Source: Sulfitobacter sp. M05
GTDB taxonomy: Bacteria > Pseudomonadota > Alphaproteobacteria > Rhodobacterales > Rhodobacteraceae
Assembly: GCF_029285175.1 (NCBI RefSeq)
Contig: NZ_JABEDH010000001.1
Location: forward strand, 186,001 to 250,000
Direction of reading: 5' to 3'
Length of the DNA stretch: 64,000 nucleotides
Part shown: positions 24,634 through 33,158 of the stretch, in pieces
Layout: each line of letters begins with the position of its first letter
Position numbering within the stretch: the stretch's first letter is position 1
The notes under the pieces: model-generated
Told to the model about the DNA's origin: nothing
The model's database searches: none
The model's input: the letters and a program-made list of their open reading frames with translations, nothing else
Position numbers and translations under genes: made by a program

Positions 24634-25023
24634 TTGCCGCACTTCCATATCGAATATTCTGCCAACCTTGAGGACGTCGTGGATATGGCCGCGCTGTGTG
24701 ACGCGATCCGCGCAGAGGCGGCATTGATCGAAACTTTCCCTACACCGGGTATTCGTGTTCGGGCCACACGCGTTGATCATGTGTCGATGGCGGATGGTGA
24801 CCCCAAACACGGGTTCATCGATCTGTCCGTGCGGCTGCGCGAAGGCCGCGCCGACGATGTAAAGCGCGATGCGATCACCCGTGTATTTGCTGCGCTCAAA
24901 GATTTTATGGCCCCCGCCATGGCCACCCGTTCCATCGCGCTTTCTGCTGAAATGCGCGACATTAACGCAGACCTTTCGCCAAAATTCGGCACCGTCCGCG
25001 ATCATCTGGAGGATCATTCATGA
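24634..25023 (+). CDS. hpaF: 5-carboxymethyl-2-hydroxymuconate isomerase HpaF
   Basis: A 129-aa tautomerase-superfamily enzyme that isomerises 5-carboxymethyl-2-hydroxymuconate in the homoprotocatechuate pathway. The start is TTG, giving Met-Pro-His-Phe; removal of Met exposes the catalytic Pro1. AAGGA lies seven bases upstream and supports this start, and no ATG would keep Pro at position 2. The length is close to the family norm. It overlaps hpaE by four bases. A TTG start on the first gene may hold expression low relative to the enzymes that follow. Confidence 0.9.
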   Translation: MPHFHIEYSANLEDVVDMAALCDAIRAEAALIETFPTPGIRVRATRVDHVSMADGDPKHGFIDLSVRLREGRADDVKRDAITRVFAALKDFMAPAMATRSIALSAEMRDINADLSPKFGTVRDHLEDHS

Positions 25024-26531
25024 CCGCACTCAACGATAATATCACCAAACTGGATGGATTTCTGGAGCGGTTTCGCAAGACCGGTATTCTGAACCGCATT
25101 GGTGGTCAGGATGTGGCAGGCGGCGACGGTGTGTTTGAAAACACCTCGCCCGTGGATAAATCCGTAATTTGCGATGTGGCCCAAGGCACCGCCGATGATA
25201 TTGATTCCGCTGCCAACGCCGCCCATGATGCCTTTGCTGCTTGGCGCGATATGCCCGCGCTTGAGCGTAAGAGAATTCTGATCAAGGTGGCCGAAGGCAT
25301 CGAAGCGCGCGCCGAAGAAATTGCGCTGTGCGAATGCTGGGACACGGGCCAAACCTACAAATTCATGTCCAAAGCGGCGTTGCGTGGGGCCGAAAATTTC
25401 CGATATTTTGCCGATCAGGTCGTTCAGGCCCGCGATGGCCAACAGTTGCAATCACCGACGTTGATGAATGTCACAACGCGCAAACCCATTGGGCCTGTTG
25501 GTGTCATTACGCCATGGAACACGCCTTTCATGCTGTCCACATGGAAGATTGCACCGGCTTTGGCCGCGGGCTGCACCGTGGTTCACAAGCCTGCCGAAGC
25601 ATCCCCGCTGACCGCGCGTTTGCTAGTCGAAATCGCCGAGGAGGCTGGCCTGCCTCCGGGTGTCTTGAACACCGTGAATGGGTTCGGCGAAGGCGCTGGC
25701 AAGGCGCTGTGCGAACATCCGAAGATCAAGGCGATTGCCTTCGTGGGCGAAAGCCGCACAGGGTCGCTGATTACACAGCAGGGTGCAGATACGCTCAAAC
25801 GCAACCACCTTGAATTGGGCGGTAAGAACCCCGTCATCGTATTTGAAGATGCCGATCTGGACCGCGCTTTGGATGCGGTTATCTTTATGATCTATTCGAT
25901 CAATGGTGAGCGCTGCACATCCTCCTCACGGCTGCTGATCCAAGACACGATCCGCGAGGAATTCGAGGCCAAGCTGATTGCGCGAGTCAATAACATCAAG
26001 GTTGGGCATCCTCTTGATCCAACGACGGAAATCGGCCCACTGGTCACGCAGGAACACTACGACAAAGTGTGCCGCTATTTTGACATTGCCAAGGAAGACG
26101 GCGCGACCGTGGCGGCCGGCGGTGAGAAGATCGGCGACGAAGGGTTCTTTGTCCGCCCTACGTTGTTCACCAATGCCAACAACCAGATGCGGATCGCCCA
26201 AGAAGAAATCTTTGGTCCTGTTCTGACGTCCATCCCGTTTTCAACCGAAGACGAGGCGCTGCAAATTGCGAACGACATCGACTACGGCCTGACAGGCTAT
26301 GTCTGGACCAACGATCTCACCCGTGCGTTGCGGTTTACCGATCGACTTGAGGCCGGGATGATCTGGGTCAATTCCGAAAACGTCCGCCACCTGCCCACGC
26401 CCTTCGGCGGTGTAAAGGCCAGCGGCATTGGGCGGGACGGAGGCGATTGGTCGTTCGAATTCTACATGGAGCAGAAGCACATCGGCTTTGCGACCGGACA
26501 ACACAAGATCACAAAACTAGGAGCCCTCTGA
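25020..26531 (+). CDS. hpaE: 5-carboxymethyl-2-hydroxymuconate semialdehyde dehydrogenase HpaE
   Basis: A 503-aa ALDH that oxidises the ring-cleavage product of homoprotocatechuate with NAD. Seen: VITPWNTPFMLSTWKIAPAL, Glu in LELGGKNPVI and Cys in SINGERCTSSSRL, the last typical of HpaE. The start overlaps the hpaF stop by four bases and the stop overlaps the hpaD start by one (TGATG). Confidence 0.93.
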   Translation: MTALNDNITKLDGFLERFRKTGILNRIGGQDVAGGDGVFENTSPVDKSVICDVAQGTADDIDSAANAAHDAFAAWRDMPALERKRILIKVAEGIEARAEEIALCECWDTGQTYKFMSKAALRGAENFRYFADQVVQARDGQQLQSPTLMNVTTRKPIGPVGVITPWNTPFMLSTWKIAPALAAGCTVVHKPAEASPLTARLLVEIAEEAGLPPGVLNTVNGFGEGAGKALCEHPKIKAIAFVGESRTGSLITQQGADTLKRNHLELGGKNPVIVFEDADLDRALDAVIFMIYSINGERCTSSSRLLIQDTIREEFEAKLIARVNNIKVGHPLDPTTEIGPLVTQEHYDKVCRYFDIAKEDGATVAAGGEKIGDEGFFVRPTLFTNANNQMRIAQEEIFGPVLTSIPFSTEDEALQIANDIDYGLTGYVWTNDLTRALRFTDRLEAGMIWVNSENVRHLPTPFGGVKASGIGRDGGDWSFEFYMEQKHIGFATGQHKITKLGAL

Positions 26532-27514
26532 TGCCTGTTCCCGCACCAAATCTATATCCTGATTTTAATACAATTCGTCTCAGCCATGTATGCCTAAACG
26601 TCAAAGATCTTGCCGCGTCACGCACGTTTTACACGGATATCGTTGGCCTTCAGGTTACGGATGAGTCCGACAGCCATGTGTATCTGCGGGCCATGGAAGA
26701 GCGTGGTCACCACTGCATCATCCTGCAAAAATCCGACCAGCCTGGTACGGTCGAAGTGATGGGCTTCAAGACCTTTGACGAGGCTGATCTGGACCGCGCA
26801 GAGGCCTATTTTAAATCCAAAGGCCGCCCAACGTCTTGGGTCGAACGCCCCTATCAGGGCAAAACACTCCTGACGTCCGACAATATGGGAATTCCGCTGG
26901 AATTTTACCACAAGATGGACCGGCTCGAACCGATCCACCAGAAATATGCGCTCTATCGTGGCGTGAAGCCGCTGCGGATCGACCATTTCAACTGCTTTAG
27001 CCACGACGTGGATGCGTCGGTGGATTTCTACAGCGATTTCGGGTTCCGCGTGACGGAATATACCGAAGATGACGACAGCAAAAAGCTTTGGGCTGCATGG
27101 ATGCACCGCAAGGGCGGCGTGCATGATATGGCGTTTACCAACGGGACAGGGCCACGCATGCACCATGTTGCGTTCTGGGTGCCGACCCCGCTGAATATCA
27201 TCGATTTGCTCGATCTGATGGCGACCACGGGCTATGTGGACAACATCGAACGCGGCCCCGGTCGCCACGGGATTTCCAACGCGTTCTTCCTTTACATTCT
27301 TGACCCTGATGGTCACCGGATTGAGATTTACTGCTCCGATTATCAGACAGTCGACCCTGATCTGGAGCCGATCAAGTGGGATTTGCAAGACCCCCAGCGC
27401 CAAACGCTTTGGGGTGCTAAGGCCCCAGAAAGCTGGTTCAAACATGGGACCGCGTTTGTTGGCGTTGATCAGAAAGACTCTGAGATAAAAGCAAGCCCGA
27501 TCATTGCCCCATGA
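26531..27514 (+). CDS. hpaD: Homoprotocatechuate (3,4-dihydroxyphenylacetate) 2,3-dioxygenase HpaD
   Basis: A 327-aa extradiol dioxygenase of the vicinal-oxygen-chelate type, like the Mn/Fe enzymes of Arthrobacter and Brevibacterium rather than the LigB-type HpaD of E. coli. The predicted metal ligands are His in RIDHFNCFSH, His in RMHHVAFW and Glu in DGHRIEIYCSD. An N-terminal non-catalytic domain occupies about residues 1-140. It opens the catechol ring next to the diol. ATG 26531 is chosen over an upstream in-frame start at 26447 inside hpaE. Confidence 0.92.
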   Translation: MPVPAPNLYPDFNTIRLSHVCLNVKDLAASRTFYTDIVGLQVTDESDSHVYLRAMEERGHHCIILQKSDQPGTVEVMGFKTFDEADLDRAEAYFKSKGRPTSWVERPYQGKTLLTSDNMGIPLEFYHKMDRLEPIHQKYALYRGVKPLRIDHFNCFSHDVDASVDFYSDFGFRVTEYTEDDDSKKLWAAWMHRKGGVHDMAFTNGTGPRMHHVAFWVPTPLNIIDLLDLMATTGYVDNIERGPGRHGISNAFFLYILDPDGHRIEIYCSDYQTVDPDLEPIKWDLQDPQRQTLWGAKAPESWFKHGTAFVGVDQKDSEIKASPIIAP

Positions 27515-28980
27515 CAGATTTGCATCTGAAAAATCCTGACCTGTTTCGAGAAGCGGCCCCCGTTGGGGGCCGTTGGATTGAAGCAGACGGAAACGGGATC
27601 AAAGTCACCTACCCTTCAACGGGTGCGGTTCTGGGATATGTGCCCGACCTTGGATCATCGCAGACCGAGGAGGCAATTCATGCCGCAGTATTTGCGCAAA
27701 AGAAGTGGGCCGCGCGCACCGCCAAAGACCGCAGCAACGTGCTGCGCCGCTGGTTTGATTTGATGATGGCCAATCAGGATGATCTTGGCCGTATCCTGAC
27801 CGCCGAACAAGGCAAACCGCTGGCTGAAGCCAAGGGCGAGATCGCCTATGGTGCGTCCTTCATCGAATGGTTCGCCGAAGAAGCCCACCGCGCATACGGC
27901 GACATCACCCCGGGCCATGCACCCGACAAACGTATTCTGACCGTCAAACAACCCATCGGCGTTGTCGCCGCAATCACGCCGTGGAATTTCCCCAATGCGA
28001 TGATTGCTCGCAAGGCCGCCTCTGCATTTGCGGCGGGCTGCGCAATGGTCCTCAAGCCGTCAGAACTCACCCCGTTTTCCGCCATCGCTATGGCGGTTTT
28101 GGGCGAAGAGGCGGGCCTGCCTACTGGTTTGTTTTCGATCATTACCGGCGATGCCGCAACCATCGGCAAGGTCATGACCGACAGCCCTGTCGTTCGCAAA
28201 CTGACGTTCACGGGGTCCACGGGCGTCGGCGCGAAACTTTATGCGCAATGCGCACCAACGATCAAGAAACTTGGGCTTGAGCTGGGAGGCAACGCGCCTT
28301 TCATTGTCTTTGACGACGCCGATTTGGATGCCGCTGTCGAAGGCGCTATCGTCGCAAAGTTCCGCAACAACGGCCAAACCTGCGTCTGCGCGAACCGTAT
28401 CTACGTTCAAGCAGGCGTTTACGACGCCTTCGCCGACAAACTTGCCACGAAGGTTGCGTCACTACCGACAGGGGATGGATTTAACGACGGGACGGTCTTC
28501 GGCCCCCTGATCAATGATGCAGCAGTCGCCAAGGTTAAGGATCATATCAAAGACGCAACTTCCAAGGGGGCCGTTGTCCTTTTGGGTGGAAAGGCAAATG
28601 AATTGGGTGGCACTTTCTTCGAACCCACCATTCTGACGGATGTCACGTTTGAAATGGCCTTCGCTTCCGAAGAGACCTTTGGTCCGGTTGCACCGCTGTT
28701 CAAATTCAAATCCGAGGCACAGGTTATCGACGCCGCAAATGACACTGATTTTGGGCTCGCGTCCTATTTCTACAGTAAGGACCACGCCCGCGTCTGGCGC
28801 GTATCCGAAGCGCTGGATTATGGCATGGTCGGCGTGAACACGGGCTTGATTTCCACCGCAGAAGCACCTTTTGGGGGTGTCAAAGCATCCGGGCTTGGCC
28901 GCGAAGGGTCGCGCCATGGCCTCGATGACTTCATGGAGCTGAAGTACATCTGTATGGGCGGGATCGAGGCTGCGGAGTAA
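27511..28980 (+). CDS. NAD(P)-dependent succinate-semialdehyde dehydrogenase
   Basis: A 489-aa ALDH of the GabD group: ITPWNFPNAMIARKAASAFA, Glu in LELGGNAPFIVFDDADLD and Cys in NNGQTCVCANRIYVQ. Cleavage of the last C7 intermediate gives pyruvate and succinic semialdehyde; this enzyme sends the latter to succinate, so it closes the pathway. It overlaps hpaD by four bases. Its presence inside the operon supports succinic semialdehyde as the product made here. Confidence 0.9.
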   Translation: MTDLHLKNPDLFREAAPVGGRWIEADGNGIKVTYPSTGAVLGYVPDLGSSQTEEAIHAAVFAQKKWAARTAKDRSNVLRRWFDLMMANQDDLGRILTAEQGKPLAEAKGEIAYGASFIEWFAEEAHRAYGDITPGHAPDKRILTVKQPIGVVAAITPWNFPNAMIARKAASAFAAGCAMVLKPSELTPFSAIAMAVLGEEAGLPTGLFSIITGDAATIGKVMTDSPVVRKLTFTGSTGVGAKLYAQCAPTIKKLGLELGGNAPFIVFDDADLDAAVEGAIVAKFRNNGQTCVCANRIYVQAGVYDAFADKLATKVASLPTGDGFNDGTVFGPLINDAAVAKVKDHIKDATSKGAVVLLGGKANELGGTFFEPTILTDVTFEMAFASEETFGPVAPLFKFKSEAQVIDAANDTDFGLASYFYSKDHARVWRVSEALDYGMVGVNTGLISTAEAPFGGVKASGLGREGSRHGLDDFMELKYICMGGIEAAE

Positions 28981-28983
28981 CAA

Positions 28984-30381
28984 ATGGATTGGGACGAGTT
29001 CACACATTGGGGCAAGCATATATCGGACTGGGGTGCGCAGTATCACAAAACGCTGCGCGACCGCCCCGTGCGCGCTCAAACGAAAGCAGGTGAGATTGCG
29101 GCGCAGGTTCAGCCCACGCCCCCTGACGCTGGCGAAGATATGGCGACAATCCTGCGCGATTTTGAAACCATCGTGATGCCGGGAATAACCCATTGGCAGC
29201 ACCCACGTTTCTTCGCCTACTTCCCTGCCAACGCCAGCCCTCCGTCGATGCTGGCCGAACAGCTGGTCAACACTGTCGCCGCGCAGTGTATGTTGTGGCA
29301 AACATCCCCCGCCGCAACCGAGATCGAAGGCGTAATGGTTGATTGGCTGCGCCAAGCGCTTGGGTTGGCCGACGGGTTTACCGGCGTCATCCAAGACAGC
29401 GCATCATCTGCAACATTGTCCGCCGTGTTGACCATGCGGGAACGGGCGACCGGATTTACGGGCAACAGGGATGGGTTGGCGAACAAAGGCAATCTGCGCA
29501 TTTACTGTTCGGATCAGGTACATTCGTCCATTGACCGCGCCTGTTGGGTCGCGGGGATCGGGCAGTTTAATCTGGTTAAGATACCGACTGTGGAGCCGCA
29601 CTACGGCATCGACACAGCCGCGTTGGACCACGCGATCCGTGATGACATTGCCGCTGGACATACTCCGGCAGGTATTATCGCAATCACGGGTGGAACGGGC
29701 ATTGGTGCATCCGATGATCTGGGCAGTGTCGCGAAGATCGCGCAGACCCATGATCTTTACACACATCTTGATGCGGCTTGGGCGGGGTCTGCGATGATCT
29801 GTCCTGAATTTCGTGATCTATTTTGGGACGGTGCCGATCTGTTCGACAGTATCGTGTTCAATCCACACAAATGGCTCGGGGCGCAGTTTGATTGTTCTGT
29901 CCAGTTCTTGCACGAAGCGACACCGCAGCTGAACACTCTTAAGATCGAACCTGAATACCTCAAGACCACAGGCGATGCGGTCACCAATTATTCTGAATGG
30001 ACAATCCCGCTGGGCCGGCGTTTCCGAGCGCTGAAAATCTGGTTCCTGATCCGGTCTTACGGGCTGGACGGGCTGCGCACACGCATCCGCAATCACGTCG
30101 CTTGGGCCCATGAGCTGTGCGAAGAAATCCGCGCGCTCGACGGGTTTGAAATCGCCAGTGAACCGATCCTGAGCCTGTTTTCCTTTCGCTGCCCTGGTGA
30201 TGATTTGATGCAGCAACGACTGGTGGACGCGCTGAATGATGATGGGCGAATTTACCTGACCCAAGGATCGTTTCAGGGTCGTAAAGTAATCCGCTTTCAG
30301 GTGGGGCAGTTCGATACGACACGCGATGATGTGATGATGGCCAAGGCCGTGATCCAAGACGTAATGGAGAAGATAACATGA
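28984..30381 (+). CDS. PLP-dependent aromatic amino acid decarboxylase
   Basis: A 465-aa group II decarboxylase (DOPA/tyrosine/tryptophan decarboxylase family). HWQHPRFFAYFPANASPPSML, HLDAAWAGSAMICPE and the PLP lysine in NPHKWLGAQFDCS are the family hallmarks. It lies three bases after the semialdehyde dehydrogenase and overlaps hpaG by four, so it belongs to the hpa operon. Tyrosine or DOPA to tyramine or dopamine is the plausible reaction; the amine could go through the omega-aminotransferase and aldehyde dehydrogenase to the arylacetate. It is not part of the standard hpa operon. The substrate is inferred from context. Confidence 0.85.
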   Translation: MDWDEFTHWGKHISDWGAQYHKTLRDRPVRAQTKAGEIAAQVQPTPPDAGEDMATILRDFETIVMPGITHWQHPRFFAYFPANASPPSMLAEQLVNTVAAQCMLWQTSPAATEIEGVMVDWLRQALGLADGFTGVIQDSASSATLSAVLTMRERATGFTGNRDGLANKGNLRIYCSDQVHSSIDRACWVAGIGQFNLVKIPTVEPHYGIDTAALDHAIRDDIAAGHTPAGIIAITGGTGIGASDDLGSVAKIAQTHDLYTHLDAAWAGSAMICPEFRDLFWDGADLFDSIVFNPHKWLGAQFDCSVQFLHEATPQLNTLKIEPEYLKTTGDAVTNYSEWTIPLGRRFRALKIWFLIRSYGLDGLRTRIRNHVAWAHELCEEIRALDGFEIASEPILSLFSFRCPGDDLMQQRLVDALNDDGRIYLTQGSFQGRKVIRFQVGQFDTTRDDVMMAKAVIQDVMEKIT

Positions 30382-31232
30382 AATTTGCTACATATTCAGC
30401 GGGCGGCCAGATCCACTATGGGGCTGTCACGGATGAGGGAATGATCGCATTGGACGGCGCGCATCCGCAATGGCCTACACTGCTGGACGTGGTTCGGGCC
30501 AATGGACTGGATACACTGGCGAGTGCCGCGCAGGGCCAGCCTGTCACGCACACCGACTTTACGTTTGAAATGGTGCTGCCCAATGCGCCGCGTATCCTAT
30601 GCGTTGGCGTGAATTTCCCGGATCGGAATGCGGAATATAAAGACGGATCAGAGCAACCCAAATACATGTCGCTGTTTCCACGTTTTGCCAGCGGATTTAC
30701 CGGCCACAATCGCCCGCTGATCCGCCCGCCGGAAAACGAAACGCTCGATTACGAAGGCGAAGTCGCGATTGTGATCGGCAAGGCGGGCCGCCGCATTTCG
30801 CAGGCGGACGCTTACGATCATATCGCAGCCCTGACCCTGTGTAACGAAGGCACGATCCGCGACTGGGTTCGTCACGCAAAATTCAACGTCACACAAGGCA
30901 AGAACTGGGACAATTCTGGGTCTATCGGTCCGTGGTTGGTACCGTTCAAGGATGCCGCCCAGTTGGACGACGCCCGTATCCTTACCCGCGTCAACGGCGA
31001 AGTGCGCCAAGACGATGTGCTGTCCCGCATGATGCACCCGATCCGCCGAGAGATCGAATATATCTCGACGTTCATGACGCTACAGCCCGGTGATATCATC
31101 GTCACAGGTACGCCCACAGGGTCCGGCGCACGCCTTGATCCGCCGCAATACCTGAAACCCGGTGATGTGGTCGAGGTTGAGGTGAACGGCATCGGCACCC
31201 TGCGCAACACGGTTGAGGATGAACGCCCATGA
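30378..31232 (+). CDS. hpaG: HpaG: fumarylacetoacetate hydrolase-family decarboxylase/isomerase
   Basis: A 284-aa FAH-fold enzyme: LDYEGEVAIVIGKAGRRIS, NEGTIRDW, GSIGPWLVP and IVTGTPTGSG are visible, with the acidic metal ligands in the first of these. It should decarboxylate 5-oxopent-3-ene-1,2,5-tricarboxylate and isomerise the product to 2-oxohept-4-ene-1,7-dioate. In E. coli HpaG is a double-domain protein of about 430 aa; here there is one domain, which would work as a homodimer or use a second copy elsewhere. It overlaps the decarboxylase gene and hpaH by four bases each. Confidence 0.88.
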   Translation: MKFATYSAGGQIHYGAVTDEGMIALDGAHPQWPTLLDVVRANGLDTLASAAQGQPVTHTDFTFEMVLPNAPRILCVGVNFPDRNAEYKDGSEQPKYMSLFPRFASGFTGHNRPLIRPPENETLDYEGEVAIVIGKAGRRISQADAYDHIAALTLCNEGTIRDWVRHAKFNVTQGKNWDNSGSIGPWLVPFKDAAQLDDARILTRVNGEVRQDDVLSRMMHPIRREIEYISTFMTLQPGDIIVTGTPTGSGARLDPPQYLKPGDVVEVEVNGIGTLRNTVEDERP

Positions 31233-32029
31233 CGCCGCAAGATCACGCGCAAGCCGCCGCCGATCTTCTAGCGGCAGAGAAGTCAGGTGAGCAAATCGGC
31301 CTATTGACCAAATCTCACCCTGAAATGGGGATGGACGATGCCTATGCTGTGCAAAACGCGATTTACCGCGCCAAGCTGGCCGAGGGACGCAGCGTAATCG
31401 GTTGGAAGATCGGGCTGACGTCCAAGGCGATGCAATATGCGCTCAACATCGACATTCCTGACAGCGGTATCCTGTTCGACGATATGGCGTTCGATCACGG
31501 GGCGACGGTTCCGGCGGGCCGGTTCATCCAGCCGCGCATTGAGGCAGAGATCGCCTTTGTCTTAAAGTCACCGCTTGGCGGCGCAGACGTCACCCGCGCC
31601 GATGTCATCGCGGCCACGGATTATGTCGCGCCGTCCATTGAGATCCTCGACACGCGCATTTTGCGGGCCGATCCTGACACGGGTGCCACCCGCAAGGTGT
31701 TTGACACCATCAGCGACAATGCCGCCAATGCTGGCGTCGTTCTGGGGCCACAAAAACACGCGATTGATGCCTTCGATTTGCGCTGGGTCGGGGCAATCAC
31801 GTCTCGTAATGGTGAAGTTGAGGAAACCGGTCTTGGGGCAGGGGTTCTCAACGACCCCATCGAAAGCGTCGTTTGGCTGGCGCGTCGTATGGCGCAATAC
31901 GGCCAAAGCATCGAACCCGGTCAGATCATTCTGTCGGGCAGTTTCATTCGTCCCGTCGAATGCCCCTCAGGGGCGCAAATCAACGCCGACTTTGGCAGTT
32001 TCGGCCACGTCGACATTTCATTCGCTTAA
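31229..32029 (+). CDS. hpaH: 2-oxo-hept-4-ene-1,7-dioate hydratase HpaH
   Basis: A 266-aa hydratase of the MhpD/HpaH group, adding water to give 4-hydroxy-2-oxoheptanedioate. [25 protein letters not shown] and [18 protein letters not shown] are the family signatures, including the metal-binding glutamates. The start overlaps hpaG by four bases. The next gene, which should encode the aldolase that uses its product, is broken. Confidence 0.92.
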   Translation: MTPQDHAQAAADLLAAEKSGEQIGLLTKSHPEMGMDDAYAVQNAIYRAKLAEGRSVIGWKIGLTSKAMQYALNIDIPDSGILFDDMAFDHGATVPAGRFIQPRIEAEIAFVLKSPLGGADVTRADVIAATDYVAPSIEILDTRILRADPDTGATRKVFDTISDNAANAGVVLGPQKHAIDAFDLRWVGAITSRNGEVEETGLGAGVLNDPIESVVWLARRMAQYGQSIEPGQIILSGSFIRPVECPSGAQINADFGSFGHVDISFA

Positions 32030-32040
32030 AGGAAAAGGCC

Positions 32041-32208
32041 ATGCCCGCACCGCACAATCTGTTCAAACACGCCATCGCCAAAGGTGAATTGCAACTTGGC
32101 TGCTGGATGGGTCTTGCCGATCCCTACATCGCCGAAATCTCGGCGGGGGCGGGGTTTGATTGGCTGTTGATCGACGGCGAACAAGCGCGAGGCGGCGGCG
32201 GAGGTTGA
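32041..32208 (+). pseudogene. hpaI: Truncated 4-hydroxy-2-oxoheptanedioate aldolase HpaI
   Basis: Starts as a normal HpaI with a good ribosome site (AAAGGA) 11 bases after hpa[20 protein letters not shown] then DWLLIDGE, which ends at codon 47 (base 32181). In intact HpaI the next residue is the catalytic His; here the sequence changes abruptly to Gln-Ala-Arg and a run of Gly, and stops after 55 codons. More than 200 residues are missing. The break is a DNA junction, not a point mutation, because nothing resembling the remainder follows. The last pathway step must be done by an aldolase encoded elsewhere, if at all. Confidence 0.88.
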
Positions 32209-32624
32209 AGATCTTGAAGCTGAGAAGATCTTGGCGGCCTATTGCCAGATGATGATGTGATCGAAGCGCGAGAAGGAAAACTGCTATCCCGAATGCACCG
32301 CTAGGGGCGAAAAATCTCAGGACCGGTGGCCGGATCGTCCGGGCTGGGAAGTTCCTGCTCAAACCGTTGAAACACTTGCGAACGCATGTGGCGGCAGCGC
32401 CCAGTGTCATAAAAAGTATGAATATTTAAGCGTCAGTTTAGGGACGCGCGATATGCCGGTAGATCAATATCGCGCTCTTAACAGTCTGGCAGAGCTTGTC
32501 GAACAGGTCAGCGACACAGAGCATCATGGTGAGCAATCAACAGTTCATTGGATTCGCAGTGTTCTTGGCCAGAGTATAACCTAAAGTTCGATTGGGTGAC
32601 CTTCGACCATATCATTGATCATGC
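32209..32624. other. Junk-like stretch between the hpaI break and the integrase remnant
   Basis: No recognisable gene. One plus-strand frame stays open from 32261 to the stop at 32582-32584 (107 codons) but has no start codon except a late ATG and matches no family I know. In the segment just after the break another frame encodes a short acidic helix-like run ([16 protein letters not shown]) ending at 32260. The stretch looks like fragments of mobile DNA left after deletion. Confidence 0.5.
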
Positions 32625-32927
32625 ATGATCGTCGCAGCCATTGCGACAAACCGATCGTTCGTAGATCTTGCGGGGAGGCTCCAAGATACGCGCGGTACAG
32701 CGGCCACACGGCTTCTAAGAGCAGGCCTGGGGCTCAACCAAATCGCAAATCACATGGGTTGGTCGCTTCGCTACGCCGCCGCAGTCATCGAACATTATGC
32801 CGCCGTTTCGCCTGCTGAAAGCGCGGAAGTCCTCGACTTACTGCAGCGCGAAAAGCAGCGCCGCGAGGGCAAAACTGTAAACGCTATTGTAAACGACCCC
32901 GATGGGGCAATTAAAGGAGAGAGCTAA
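32625..32927 (+). pseudogene. Tyrosine recombinase (integrase) C-terminal remnant
   Basis: About 100 codons that match the C-terminal catalytic part of phage-type integrases: DTRGTAATRLLRAG carries the second catalytic Arg, followed by IANHMGWS and the Tyr nucleophile in VIEHYAAVSP. The usual His of the His-X-X-Arg motif is Gln here, and the arm-binding domain, first Arg and Lys regions are missing. The ATG at the start is probably fortuitous. It runs toward tRNA-Cys and ends 15 bases before it, the normal place for an integrase gene at a tRNA attachment site. Confidence 0.8.
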
Positions 32928-32941
32928 GTGATTGATTTTAT

Positions 32942-33015
32942 TGGAGGCGAGTACCGGAATCGAACCGGTGTACACGGATTTGCAATCCGCTGCGTAACCA
33001 CTCCGCCAACTCGCC
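32942..33015 (-). tRNA. tRNA-Cys (GCA)
   Basis: Folds as a standard tRNA on the minus strand: acceptor GGCGAGT/ACTCGCC, anticodon loop TTGCAAA with anticodon GCA, TPsiC arm with GGTTCGATTCC, discriminator T and encoded CCA. The 3' end points left, toward the integrase remnant and the broken hpaI, which fits use as an integration site with the tRNA restored. Confidence 0.96.
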
Positions 33016-33158
33016 GACCAGTGGTTTTTGCTTGCTAACCGATCAGCTTTGCCGCTGCAAGCCGTATGATGCGCGAAAGTGAACCAAGTGGGCGTTGCTG
33101 AGCGCTGCGGGATGTGGCACATCTGGGGAAATAGAATCTGAACGGATGAGTTTACCAA

